A stretch of DNA of 64,000 nucleotides from NCBI GenBank assembly GCA_036936605.1, contig JAUPFV010000001.1:164696643-164760642 (forward strand), read 5' to 3'. This stretch comes from Limnanthes douglasii subsp. nivea. Lineage: Eukaryota > Streptophyta > Magnoliopsida > Brassicales > Limnanthaceae. The translations under genes were made by a program, and so were the position numbers. The notes under the pieces are model-generated. The model worked only from the letters and a program-made list of their open reading frames with translations, did no database searches and was not told the DNA's origin. Numbering within the stretch: position 1 is the stretch's first letter; each line of letters begins with the position of its first letter. Shown one piece after another: positions 12,401-22,456 of the stretch.

Positions 12401-12703
12401 CTTGATTTGATAGAAGAAAGACGAGTTAAAGCTCACCTTAGAGTTTCACACTATCAAGGTTTGATGAGAAGCAAGTTTGCTTCTAAAGTTAAAAGAAGAG
12501 ATTTCCAACCTGGCGACAAAGTATTAAGGAAGGTCTTCTTACACACTAAAGAAAAGATCTTCGGAAAGCTGGCCCCAACTTGGGAGGGTCCGTATATGGT
12601 TGTTGAAAGAATTAAGCCTGGAACTTATTGGTTGGAAGACAAAGATGGCAGAGTTCTAACACATCCTTGGAATATCGAGCATCTCCGGATGTACTTGGAA
12701 TAG
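9414..12703 (+). pseudogene. Element 1 pol: RT, RNase H, second RNase H, integrase
   Basis: Replicates and inserts the element. RT has KWRMCIDFTDLN, FMDAFSGYNQI, MPFGLKN and the catalytic YIDDMM (near 10145). RNase H spans about 10400-10960. The second, archaeal-type RNase H (about 10990-11360) keeps the SEYEAAI, LLSDSQLL and NELADSLA motifs with acidic residues. Integrase has the H/H/C/C finger (HCGF...CDPCQRY), then D (WGLDLVGP), D (TDNGPQF) and E (NGQVEV). The ORF ends at 12703. Damage: TAG at 9594-9596, and a one-base gain in an A run near 10980 that shifts the frame at the start of the second RNase H. The 11021-12703 part is otherwise open for 560 residues. Confidence 0.92.
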
Positions 12704-13194
12704 CACTTGTGTAAATATTTATTTTTTTGAACATCCATGTAAATATTTGGGGGCATACTCTTTCCTCCCCGGTGGCACGGAGAGGTTTCAATGAGGTGTC
12801 CGGGCTGTTAAATAAAATTTGATGCCTTCATGAAATTTTTTAAGTGTTTTCAAAATTTTGTCCCTTGTCATACTATCCGGACTGAAATAACTAAGGGCTA
12901 TTTAAACTCTAGCCGGAGAACTTAAACACTCTCACTATGAAACAACTAAAGGCTACTTAAACTCTGACTTTCAAAATTAAAACCAACAATGAAAGAAGAT
13001 GATGGTTGTACAGAACAAAGATATTCATTGAAATAAATAACTTAAAATTTCCTTGGCCTTCCAAGGACTTTTAAATAGTCAAAATACAACACAAAAAACC
13101 TGTCCGGTCGAACACCGGACACCATTACAAAAAGAATGCCTTGGCCTTACAAGGACTTTAGTTTGGATAAAAATTAAACTAAGTGGATCATAAG
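12704..13194. other. Convergent spacer between pol and the antisense gene
   Basis: No ORF. It holds the 3' ends of two convergent genes. The matching spacer in element 2 (52593-52988) shares the CTTGGAAGGCCAAGG-type short inverted motif and the GGGGGCATAC block after pol. It may carry the polyadenylation signals of both strands. Confidence 0.5.
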
Positions 13195-16189
13195 TTAAGA
13201 TTGAGCCTTTGAAGATGGCTCACCTTCATACACCTTCTTGCCTTTGAAGTCGCTTTTCCCTTCGTCTACCTTCTTGCCTTTGGGATCGTCTTTCTCTTCA
13301 TCTGGGCTCTCCCCGGTATGCTCTTCATCATTGGATGAGGACGCACTGGAGACTACATACTGATCCTCTTCGGCCATTGTATGATGTGGAAGGTCATCAT
13401 CGTCTACATAAAGCCACAAGCCCCTAGGTTCCTCTTCGGATATTTTTCATGAAAGAGTAGAACCATGTCAGACCTCACCTTCTTAGTCAATAGCTCTTCG
13501 CTTTTAATCATCTGGTTGGCATAGGCATTGATCTTGGATTGGATCGTAGCCTCTTGATCCCTTAACAAAGTGGTTTTCTCCTCGGCAGCCTTGGATGCTG
13601 CATTCTCAAGAGCAATCTTGTCAGTAGTTCGGTTGGTGATAATCTTGTCCTTTGCCTTGGTCTCTTCTTTTGAGGCAGTAAGGTCTTTCTCCACACCGGA
13701 TAGCTTCTCCCGGAGGTCTCTGATGGTTTCCTCTAGATTAGCAACTTTTGTGTTGCTTTCCTCCTGATTCCTCTTCAACTCCTCATTTGCTTCCTTTAGC
13801 ATGTCAGCATTGGCAGTAGCAGTGCGAAGGTCTTCGGACAGCTTTTCCTTCTCAGACGTAAGGTCTTTGATGGTGTCTGCTTGACCCCGAACTTGTCTCT
13901 CCAGTGTAAGTACCGACTGCACATTGCTTAGCAAGGATTGGGCTATGGTGTCCTTTTCACTAGAGACAATGAAAGTCTTACCATTGAAGTTGACGGTGTT
14001 AGATCTGCTCGGAGGAATGTAAGGCCCTGCGAAGTCGTCTCTGGGGAGGTTGAGGAAGTATTTTCCAAGTTCACCAAGACCGGTGATGTCTACTTCATCA
14101 ATGTTGAGCTCTCCTCCCTCAACTTCATCAGTATGAAAATCCCTTGGGATCTCTTCAGCATGTGTTGGGTCAGAAGGGTCAGCCTGGAAAGAAGGCTCCG
14201 GATCCCGGAGAGCAAGCTCATCTCCCTTAGCAGTCTTTTTCTTCTTGGCTACCCGGTCTGCCCCTTCACTCCCCTGTTTGCGATTCCTCTTGGAAGCCCT
14301 TAGAGGTTTTGGGAGGTCTGCTTCCTGCCTTTCGGTCTCTTGCTCCACTACCTGTAAAAGAGCAGCATCGATTTGGCTCTGAGCCGGCCCCTCCGGGTCT
14401 GTTGAAGCATCCTTCTCAGCATCAGCAGGATTAGCATCGCTCACCACCTTCTTGCCTTTCTTCTTGCTCTTCATTTTTCTTGGGGCTTTGGCCCGACCTG
14501 GCAGGAAGAGTGTCCCATCTGCTTCATGGGTCCTCTTAAGCACTGTGTCCGGAGAAGGTTGGGTGATGAGCTCCTCCCAAGTTAAGTCTCTCCGACCTGT
14601 GGTGTTCCACAGGTGAGACCTTGCCAGATTCCCACTAGTGAAAGCATTGTGGAATCGGTTCCCCCAGTTCTCTGCAGCCCAGGCATTGATTTTGCCACAA
14701 GTGACCTGTACGGCCTTCAAGTAATCACCGAACTCCTTAGGCAGTTCTGTTAAGACAAAAGAAAAATCAATTAATTTAAAACCAACTTTAAGAAGGAAGA
14801 AGTAGCCAAAGATTTAAAGTAGGAGACTTACTGTCACTCCTCCACCTGCTTCTGAGGAGGCTTGGGTTCTCTCCGGACTTGATCTTCTTTCCGTTTTCCC
14901 AAGCGCCACTGACGAACAAAAATTGGATCTTCCATTTACTCTCAGACTCCAATAGATCATCAACAGCTTTGAAACTGTCCCCCATATTGAAGTGGTAGAA
15001 GGGGAATTGGTGAGGTTTGCAAAGATTGGCTACTGCAGCAAACTCTTCCATAGGAAGAGGGATCCCGGACAGCCTTGATGCCATGATGCATGACATCAGA
15101 GTATACCAAGCGTTGGGGCTCAGCTGGCTCGGACAGAGTTTGATCAGATGAAAATATCTGACAATCTCTGGGTCCAATGGGAATCCGAGTCCCCAATTAA
15201 ATAGCTCCGTGAAGATGACTATTTCATTCAGCTTGCAATCCATAGGAGTTTCGGGATCTATGGGAATCCTTATCTTCACATTTTCTAGGATCCCCCATTT
15301 TGTGCGCATTCGACCCAGTTCAGCCGTATGGATGAAAGCATACTTGGTCTTCTGTAAGGCCAAGAGATATTTAAGTTTGACCTTATGAAAACAAGGCCCT
15401 ACCTTCCATTCGAGACACTACGGCAGCTCCAGATGCCTCAAGCACAGTTTTTCTTTGCCCTTATCTTTTTTGGCAGCAGCAGTGTTACTAGCCTGACCGG
15501 AGGGCTCAGACTCAAAAGGGACTTCTTCAGCAGAGTCCTCCATTCTTTCCTCCATGATCGTTGGAGGAATATTAGTGGCAGTGGCCCGGGGATAATTCAA
15601 ACTTGGCTCAGCCTGGCTTCCGGACTGCTGGTTTTCTGTGTTTTCTTGACTTTTAGTCTCAGGCTGGGGCTCTGAGGCAGAAGTCTCTCTTTGAAGTGCT
15701 GGGCTGCTAGCCTCCGGACCGGGTAGTCTTTCCCGGGAGCTCTGATAGGCACTCCAGACCCAGAACTGCTATTTTTTGCCCCCGATTTGAGGGAGTGTTC
15801 TTAGAGGCTTGCCCCTTAACCAGCCGACTCTTTCTTCGATCGACTGACTTCTCCGGGGAGTTCTCTATATCTGATCCCATCGCTATGAAGGGTGAGGGTT
15901 TTTTGAAGCTGGTGGCAGTTACTCCTGGTTCGACGATGGATTCCGATTCCTGAACCGAGGAACCAGAGATGATGGGGGAAAGGCTAGGTTGAAATAACTT
16001 TCTAGGCTTAGTGCCTTTGGAGGAAGAAGATCCTCGATCTGACTCTACAGCAGAGGCGATTGGTCTGTCAACAGGCGAAGTAGGTAACCCTGCTGCGATT
16101 CGTCTTTCCTTCTCGACTTTTTGTGCCTTCTCCAACTCAGAGAGGTTGAGCCACCCGCCTTTGATCAAAGAAGTCCTTGCTGTAAACAT
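13195..16189 (-). pseudogene. Element 1 antisense accessory gene (spliced, broken)
   Basis: Lies between pol and the 3' LTR on the opposite strand. It starts MFTARTSLIKGGWLNL at 16189, like element 2. Order: a low-complexity Ser/Pro-rich N-terminus; a globular domain (AFIHTAELGRMRTKWG ... LSPNAWYTLMSCIMASRL ... FYHFNMGD ... FLFVSGAWENG) of the putative gypsy-type transposon kind; a GT-AG intron (14747-14831); then a Lys-rich part with probable nuclear signals (KKKKTAKG) and a long coiled coil; and an acidic tail ending EGEPSSKAQS. Against element 2 it has frameshifts near 15710 and 15410 and a one-base loss near 13425. The function of this protein is not known to me. Confidence 0.8.
14747..14831 (-). 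other. Intron in element 1 antisense gene (85 nt)
   Basis: Minus-strand donor ACA|GTAAGT and acceptor TTAACAG|AACTGCC. Removing it joins ...RWRSD to LPKEFGDYLK in frame, and element 2 has an intron at the same codon. It can be spliced only from the antisense transcript. Confidence 0.8.
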
Positions 16190-16288
16190 AAACTATCAAG
16201 TAAATCTTTGCTTTAGAGAGAGAAAGCTCTAAGAAAATATGCAGAGTAAATATGAAAGAGATAGTAAAACAGTAGAAAGTGAGTCTGA

Positions 16289-16295
16289 ATTTATA
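16289..16295 (-). promoter_or_regulatory. TATA box for element 1 antisense gene
   Basis: Minus strand ACTATAAATTC, about 100 bases before the ATG at 16189. Element 2 has the same ACTATAAATTC about 103 bases before its ATG. Confidence 0.6.
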
Positions 16296-16609
16296 GTAAA
16301 TTTGAAAAAGCAGTTGATTCCTAGGAGAATTCGAAAAGTTTGGCAATGATTAAAAGACGGCGCTGATGTCACCATATGTAATTAAAGAGGTTGCTTTTCG
16401 AAGAAGGTGGGTTCGAAATTCAAGGTGAAAAAACGGCTAAAGCAACCAGTCAGAGTGTGACACGTGTCCCACGAACTCTGGCAAAAACCGTTTTGGATTC
16501 GTGAAGCTTTATCTGTCAGGGTAAACCCATAGACCTGCCCGGATTGAAAACTACTTCTAATGTCGAACTGTTTTTCAGGTCTCTGACAAGAATACTTACT
16601 CAAACACCT

Positions 16610-16623
16610 AAAAAAGGGGCTCC
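16610..16623 (+). other. Polypurine tract of element 1
   Basis: AAAAAAGGGGCTCC directly abuts the 3' LTR; element 2 has the same tract. It primes plus-strand synthesis. Confidence 0.8.
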
Positions 16624-17039
16624 TGATGAGGCCAAATTCAGCATGCTCCCCGGACACGGACAGATCAGTCCAAGGCCTCCAAACCGGACAGATCGGATAG
16701 ATCACATGAACCGGACAGATCACTTTGAACACTATGACCATAGGACTGTTCGAACTATGACAAAAGTACTAAAAAACCTACGCACTTTTTGACTAAGCTA
16801 CTTGCTCTCCTACTTAGAGCTCATGGGTCTTTGAACATGACCCGAAAGCCCATAAGGGCCCAAACATCAGGGTATAAATACCCAACCACCTGCATTAACT
16901 ATAGGTAATGAAAATTAACTGCTACCAAGCTGCTTAATTATCTCTCTACTCTCTACTTTAAACACTTAACACCCACATACTTCCTTAAAACACCAACTGA
17001 AATTACTAGCCTACCCTCAGGCGATTATTATCCACACCA
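16624..17039 (+). repeat. Element 1 3' LTR (416 bp)
   Basis: Begins TGATGAGGCC and ends CCACACCA. The last ~240 bases are identical to the 5' LTR by eye; the substitutions and the 20-bp gap fall before that. Confidence 0.93.
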
Positions 17040-18165
17040 ATTGTAGATTCTGTTGTTCCTCTCTTTCCAGATGTAGTAGACAGTGGCGCAGAAGGCAGCA
17101 TTCCAGTGGAGTCGACGGTGCTTATTGGAGGGAGCCCAGACGCTTGCAGTATCATGCCATTGATTCCAAGATGACGACACTTGAGGGAGAGAGATTCTTT
17201 GGGTTAGGGTTTCCCAAATGGTTGAAGAATAAGGGCAGAGGCTTATCTAGAGTTTCACCGGCGGTATTGCAGAGGATACAGGTCGTAGGGCAATCGAGCC
17301 CCCAAGAGATAATTCTGTCACGAGTGGATAGATTTTTATGGATAGCTAGCCAGGTGATGAAGGAATGTCTTGGGATCGAGAATTTATTCCAGACGAGGCT
17401 TGCCCATCTGACCTTGGGAGATGGAGGCTTGTGGGCAGTGTAGGTACTGCTGATGGTGAATTCATGTTTGGACTTATTTGGGATCCAAATAAAGGTATCT
17501 GGAGCCGAGGAGGCGGGAGGGAGGTTTTCGAGAGCAGATGTGATTTCTCGGAGATGATCTTGGAGGTGGCGGTTGGGGGATCTAGCATGGGAGGGCCATG
17601 ATCAAATCCCGTCCGAGCAAATGTCTTTCACGGTTTTTATGTTTCAGAGGCGAGTTAGGGTAAGGATGTGAGGGCCAAATCTATTGACAAGAGACGTAGG
17701 GAATAACTGTGGGTCATGCCAAATGGAGGTGTTTGCTCCATTTCCAATCATTACTCGGTAGAGGTTTGCTGCTCTGCTTCTTAGATTTAAGATTTTCTTC
17801 CAACTCCAGCTCTCGGAGGATGGGAAGGGAAGGGACCATAAGCATTTTGATTTAATTTTTTCAGAAAGAATCCATTGCGTCCAGAGAGAGCTTTTGTTTT
17901 GAGTGAGGATGGACCAGAGGAGTTTGAGGGCGGCCGCCTGATTCGAGATTTTTAGATCTGGGATCCCAAGGCCGCCCTCCTCTTTGGACACGGTCAGATT
18001 ATTCCATGCTATCTTTGCTCCAGCGATTTTCATTTCTGGTCCAGACTAGAGGAAGCGACGGAGCAATTGGGACAGTTCGTTGAGGACGCGAATCGGGAGG
18101 ATGGAGATGGTAGACCAGTAGACTTGGCTTGCGAAGAGCACTAAGGTAATGAGAATGTAGACATT
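17040..18165 (-). mobile_element. LINE (L1-type) ORF2 C-terminal part
   Basis: Minus-strand frames read, in order: ASQVYWSTISILPIRVLNEL, the block MKIAGAKIAWNNL...EEGGLGIPDLK, WSWKKILNLR, IGNGANTSIWHDP, then the zinc-finger RVT region (FSIPRHSFITWLAIHKNL, C...C), and ERNNRIY at the element 1 junction. This is the 3' end of a plant L1 reverse-transcriptase ORF, 5'-truncated near 18165, with frameshifts and stops. It continues at 6562 on the other side of element 1. Confidence 0.85.
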
Positions 18166-18265
18166 ATGGATATTTTTTTAATTTTTCACACTTCGTCTTC
18201 CACTTTTTTCATTTTATTTATGGTTCCCAAAAATATGATAAGAATGTAGACATTATGGATATTTT
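18152..18265. repeat. 25-bp duplication at the LINE 5' end
   Basis: AGAATGTAGACATTATGGATATTTT occurs at 18152-18176 and 18241-18265 without mismatch (25 bp in all, the last five being the TTTT run and flank). It lies where LINE coding similarity fades. Confidence 0.6.
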
Positions 18266-20640
18266 ATTACTCAATAGTTTCCTTTTATATTAAAAAATAT
18301 ATAACTGTTTGTTCACCTTTATATTCTTTTATTTTATTTTAGTCTTTTCATCTATTCTTTATAATGTTTTCTCGTCGGCTGAATATTTCATTTGTACTTT
18401 AATTTTTCCATAAGCCGAATCTTGTGGATCAGAAAATTAACACCTCTATTGGTAGCCTCATCGTTCTAGCAAAAGAATTACAGCAAGACTAACTAAATTG
18501 CATTTTTTATTACATTTCTTTGTTTATGTTACCACTCTATCTTCTATGGTTATTCAAGCCAAATATACATTGTTAGGATGGTTTACTACAATAGCCGAAT
18601 TAATTTGCGTTTGATCTTGTTTTTTTCTACGTTAAAAATCCTTCATCGATCAAAACCTCATTGAGGATAAAAAAACTTCATCTTATCTTACCGATAGAAA
18701 AATATAACAAGAATAAGTAAAACTTCATCTTATTTTACCGATAGAAAAATATAACAAGAATAAGTAGCAGTTTGGCAGGGGCTTGGATGTTATCTCAAAA
18801 ATATTTTTCTATACTTAAGCGTTGTGTTTGCTTCAAAATTGGTTCAGAAATCAAATTTTCATATTTATTTTAGGTACGAGGCATTAATTACCCTAGTCTT
18901 TTCCAAGAATACAAAAATGACTATCATCATTAGAGAATGAAAGTAGAGAAGTAATATTCATTTTCTGTTTATAACTCGTTGAGTATCCCTCTTATTGGTT
19001 CTTAAGAATGATAAAATGACTAAATAAAATATTAGAAAGGAATTCTTGGTCAAAATTGTCACAAATGAAAGCGTACAACATCATGGTTTATAGCATACAC
19101 TTTGAAAATTTCCAAATTTAAAGTTGCAAGGTTTGAATGGTTAGCTAGAAGAGTGTAAGCACCGAAGCGATGCTGGTTTATGAGCGAGTTTGTCGAACCA
19201 CAAATCAACTGGAGTTTGAAAGCAAGCTGATTGATCCGTAAAGAATTATCTGAAGGAGAGCACTAGTATTGTGTGATGTGTTTGATGCAAAAGGAAAAAA
19301 CGAGTAGAGACTTCCTCCAAGTTTCAAACCACCATGTTTGAGCAGGCTTAGGCATTGTGTTTAAGGTTGAATGTACTTTATTACTTGACATTCACATTTG
19401 ACATCCATAAATAGACTTAGATGCATATTGGGTCGGAATTTCAAGAGATCTAAAACCTTCCACCGCTAAGTGAACATTGTCTCCTGAAATTTTTAAAATG
19501 TTTGACGCTGCCAAAGATCATCTTCACGTATATAAAGGCTCGCACCCTTCACCGGGAATCACAGATTCACGCTTGCGGGAATGGTCCATTTTTTTCAAAA
19601 AATTTCTATGATCGGTCGTATCAACATATTTATAGGTGGTATGCCTCACACTAATTTATCGGCTTCATCAATAACATTAATAACAACAAGAGTATTCTCT
19701 TGATCAATAGTATGAATATCAACAAGAGGGACGAAATCATCCGGCACAATGTCTTTTAATGATACATGAGGATTTTGGAATTTTACTTTGCAGCGCCAAC
19801 GTCGAATCCAGTTCCTCTGACCTGTTGGGCGATGATGACCCAATAAGAACACTTTTACTAGAGTTTTAAGCGTCAGAGTCTTTAATTCCACGATGTATTT
19901 CTAGTTCTGGCGGATTATTTTTTACCATTTGCTGTAAAAGCTTGATTTAATAGAAGTTGACAATTATCAGATATTTATTTGGATCAATTAAAAAAAATTG
20001 GTTTCTTAGTTTTAGGGTGACAAAGAAAATGTTGAGAATAGCAACAAGGAAAAAGAAGAAAAAAAAAAAGGAAAGTCACACAATGAGGCGATATATTTAC
20101 TTCAGATTGGGTCATCCTGACCATATATACAATTTAATCTAACGACCTTGATTTTATTACAGCATACACGCTGCAAATCTTCCACGTGTAAGACCCCAAC
20201 TATGGGAAAGGAACAACTCACACGGGTGGAACTTCATCCCAATGCATGCATTTTTGCCATCTATCATAAGTTCATAACATATGCAACGATAGTCTTCACT
20301 ATGCATCATCTTCACTGATGGGCATGTAGTATTTAAATAACATTTGTGAATGTATACATATGTAGGCAAGAAATACATTCGGTCAGCCTACAATTACAAA
20401 CTAACAATGTTGGCAAGTACAAACCTGAAGATAGAACATATTCGAGCAAGGCCAACCATCCATCGTGCATTAATAAATCATCTCACCTTTTGAGGGACTA
20501 GTCTTTTGTTAATCGTTAAAACAAACATGATTGGAGGGCTATTCTCTTAAATTTAGGGGCAATCTAAAGCAGGTTAAAGTTTATAGAATACTCCGAATAT
20601 TTAATTGGATGTTATAACAAACCTAACAACATGCTACCTG
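18266..20640. other. Gene-poor AT-rich stretch
   Basis: No recognisable gene. It holds a 47-bp tandem duplication at 18672-18766 (CTTCATCTTATNTTACCGAT...GAATAAGTA, twice). A short minus-strand ORF at 19646-19891 (81 codons) resembles nothing I know. Confidence 0.6.
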
Positions 20641-20868
20641 TTAGTTGTACTCTTTTCATAGTTTTTAGGGCTAGGCTATATTGGGATCCCATTTGGCTAT
20701 AATGAAACCCAAAATCCAATATTTTTTTTTTCACCTCATGTAAAATGACCAATATATCCTTTATATATAAAACCATTTTTAGCCAAAAAATCAACTTTTT
20801 CTTCTTCTTCTTCTCCCCAAAAGCTTTCTCTCTCTAACATACCAAAAATTCTAAAAAAACTAAAACTT

Positions 20869-21102
20869 ATGGATTTGAGCGACTTGAATGATGATTTTAG
20901 CTGTACTATCGATGAAATTGGTTCGTCGGAGGAGGAGCTTTTAACGGACCATCTCGAAACCCAAACTGAAGTATTTTTTGAGATTTTTCTACTTTCAGTT
21001 CGATTTTCGAACTCATTACGCTATAAAATTGACGAACTCCGAACCCAAAATTTGCAAAATTATATGTTTTTTTTGTCAAAATCGCGAACAGAGAGTTCGT
21101 GA
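20869..21102 (+). CDS. MDLSDLN small ORF (77 aa), function unknown
   Basis: Opens MDLSDLNDDFSCTIDEI, then SSEEELLTDHLETQ. The minus-strand ORF at 61840-61974 opens MDLSDLNEELSCNMNDF, then SKEDEPLTDHLQTQ, so start and reading frame are conserved between two diverged copies. The N-terminus is acidic. After about residue 35 the sequence runs into a hairpin repeat and loses similarity, so this is likely a truncated N-terminus. TATATATAAAACC about 110 bases upstream is shared with the other copy. I recognise no domain. Confidence 0.4.
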   Translation: MDLSDLNDDFSCTIDEIGSSEEELLTDHLETQTEVFFEIFLLSVRFSNSLRYKIDELRTQNLQNYMFFLSKSRTESS

Positions 21103-21174
21103 TTTGGACAAAATCGCAAACAGTTACATCGAGATTTTGTCCAAATCACGAACTCCGTGTTCGCGATTTTGACA
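21074..21174. repeat. Long hairpin (arms ~42 bp)
   Basis: TGTCAAAATCGCGAAC...GATTTGGACAAAATCG is followed after a ~15-base loop by its near-perfect reverse complement ending GTTCGCGATTTTGACA. Confidence 0.8.
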
Positions 21175-21424
21175 TTTAATGGGTACTTTATATAATGAGG
21201 TATATGACATTTAATGGGTAGTTTATATAATTAAGTATATTAAAATTAAATATATTTTGATATAAATATTACATACTTTTTTTAAAAACCGTACCGAACT
21301 CGGACAGAACGAGATGAGTGTAAAATTAAATATATATCTAGCATTTTCATTAAATTAAATATATTTGCGTGAATGATGAGTATATCATCTATCATTTTCA
21401 TTAAATAGTGACTATTTTTTTTAT

Positions 21425-21800
21425 TGTTTATTTATTATGTAATATTTAGTTTAAATTAGTCAAATAAATATAATGCATATTTACTATGTAATATTTTTTT
21501 ATCTTTTGAAAATATTTAAAGAAATATATTGCATATTTATTATGTAATATTTATTTTTTGATTTTTTTTATTCTAGTTTAAAATAGTCAAAGAAATATAT
21601 TTATTATTTATTACTTGATATTTATTTTCTAATTTTTTTTATTATAGTTTAAGCTAGTAAAAAAAATATATATTGCATTTTTATTATGTAATATTTATTC
21701 TTTAAATCTTTTCATTCTAGTTTAAGAGAGTCAAATATATTGCATGTCTATTATGTGATATTTTAAGTTTTTTATTCTAGTTTAAGAGAGTGAACCATCC
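21425..21800. repeat. Degenerate ~60-75-bp tandem repeat
   Basis: Five to six copies of a unit with TTTATTATGTAATATTTA and TTCTAGTTTAA(A/G)NNAGTCAAA. AT-rich; no coding sense. Confidence 0.6.
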
Positions 21801-22456
21801 GTGAAGAAAATAAAAAATAAAGCATCCGATTAATATAGTAATTAATAGACTAGTACAAATCAGACATAATTGGATAAGTAACGAAATAATAAATTATAAC
21901 TATATATTCACATTTAATTAAAAAATAATTAATGGCTAAATCGGGTGATGCCCAAATCTCACCACCCAGAATTCGCGAATTTGCTCGACAGAGAAATCTT
22001 GACATATAAATCTTATCCATCGAATCCAAATCCTTCAAAATATACCAAAACATAGAAAAACACCTAACTAAACATATACCTATAAGTATCTTACCAAACA
22101 AGAATAATAATAGTAGGAAAATTAAAGTTTTTAGGCAAAAACTATAACTCTAAATATCGCTAAAAATACATAACTAAATTTGCAAAATAATTACACTAAT
22201 AAGTATTGAATTCATATCTTAACGTGTTTGCAAGTTTGGATTTGAGAAATCGTGAGTTGTTATTTGTTAATTTCTGTTCTAAAAAACCTAAATAATTTAT
22301 TTTTATTGGTGATATTAGTTAGTATTAGTTTAAATTTACCGTTTATTAATTTCAATATTGTTTGATATTAGTTTCGATTAGTGTTTTGTTTTGAATATTT
22401 AAAAAATATATCAAAATCTTATAATTTATTTTCTCAAACATTTTTTAAGTTTTGAA

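Larger units (their letters stand above)
6563..17039 (+). mobile_element. Ty3/gypsy element 1 (Tat lineage), complete with two LTRs
   Basis: LTRs start TGATGAG and end ACACCA. Order: 5' LTR, PBS, gag-PR, RT-RNase H, second RNase H, integrase, antisense accessory gene, PPT, 3' LTR. The extra archaeal-type RNase H after the normal one is typical of the Tat lineage of plant Ty3/gypsy elements. The flanking 5-mers AGTGT (6558-6562) and ATTGT (17040-17044) differ at one base. Joining the flanks restores a continuous LINE frame, so the target site is right and one copy of the duplication has mutated. Gag-pol has several stops and one frameshift, so the copy cannot act alone. Confidence 0.93.
20649..21300 (+). 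mobile_element. Fragment of an MDLSDLN-type TIR element
   Basis: Starts AGGGCTAGGCTATATTGGGAT, like the ends of the element at 60776-62186. Both then have TATAAAACC, a TTCTTCTTC tract and an ATG opening MDLSDLN. The right end is not found; similarity fades in AT-rich DNA near 21200-21300. It is probably one end of a MULE-type or other TIR transposon. Confidence 0.5.

Noticed and set aside
13570..14303. Plus-strand ORFs opposite the element 1 accessory gene
   Set aside because: Not open in element 2 and lacking motifs. The minus-strand frame is the conserved one.
19646..19891. Minus-strand ORF of 81 codons
   Set aside because: No recognised motif, no neighbouring exon, and AT-rich flanks. 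Not enough to call a gene.
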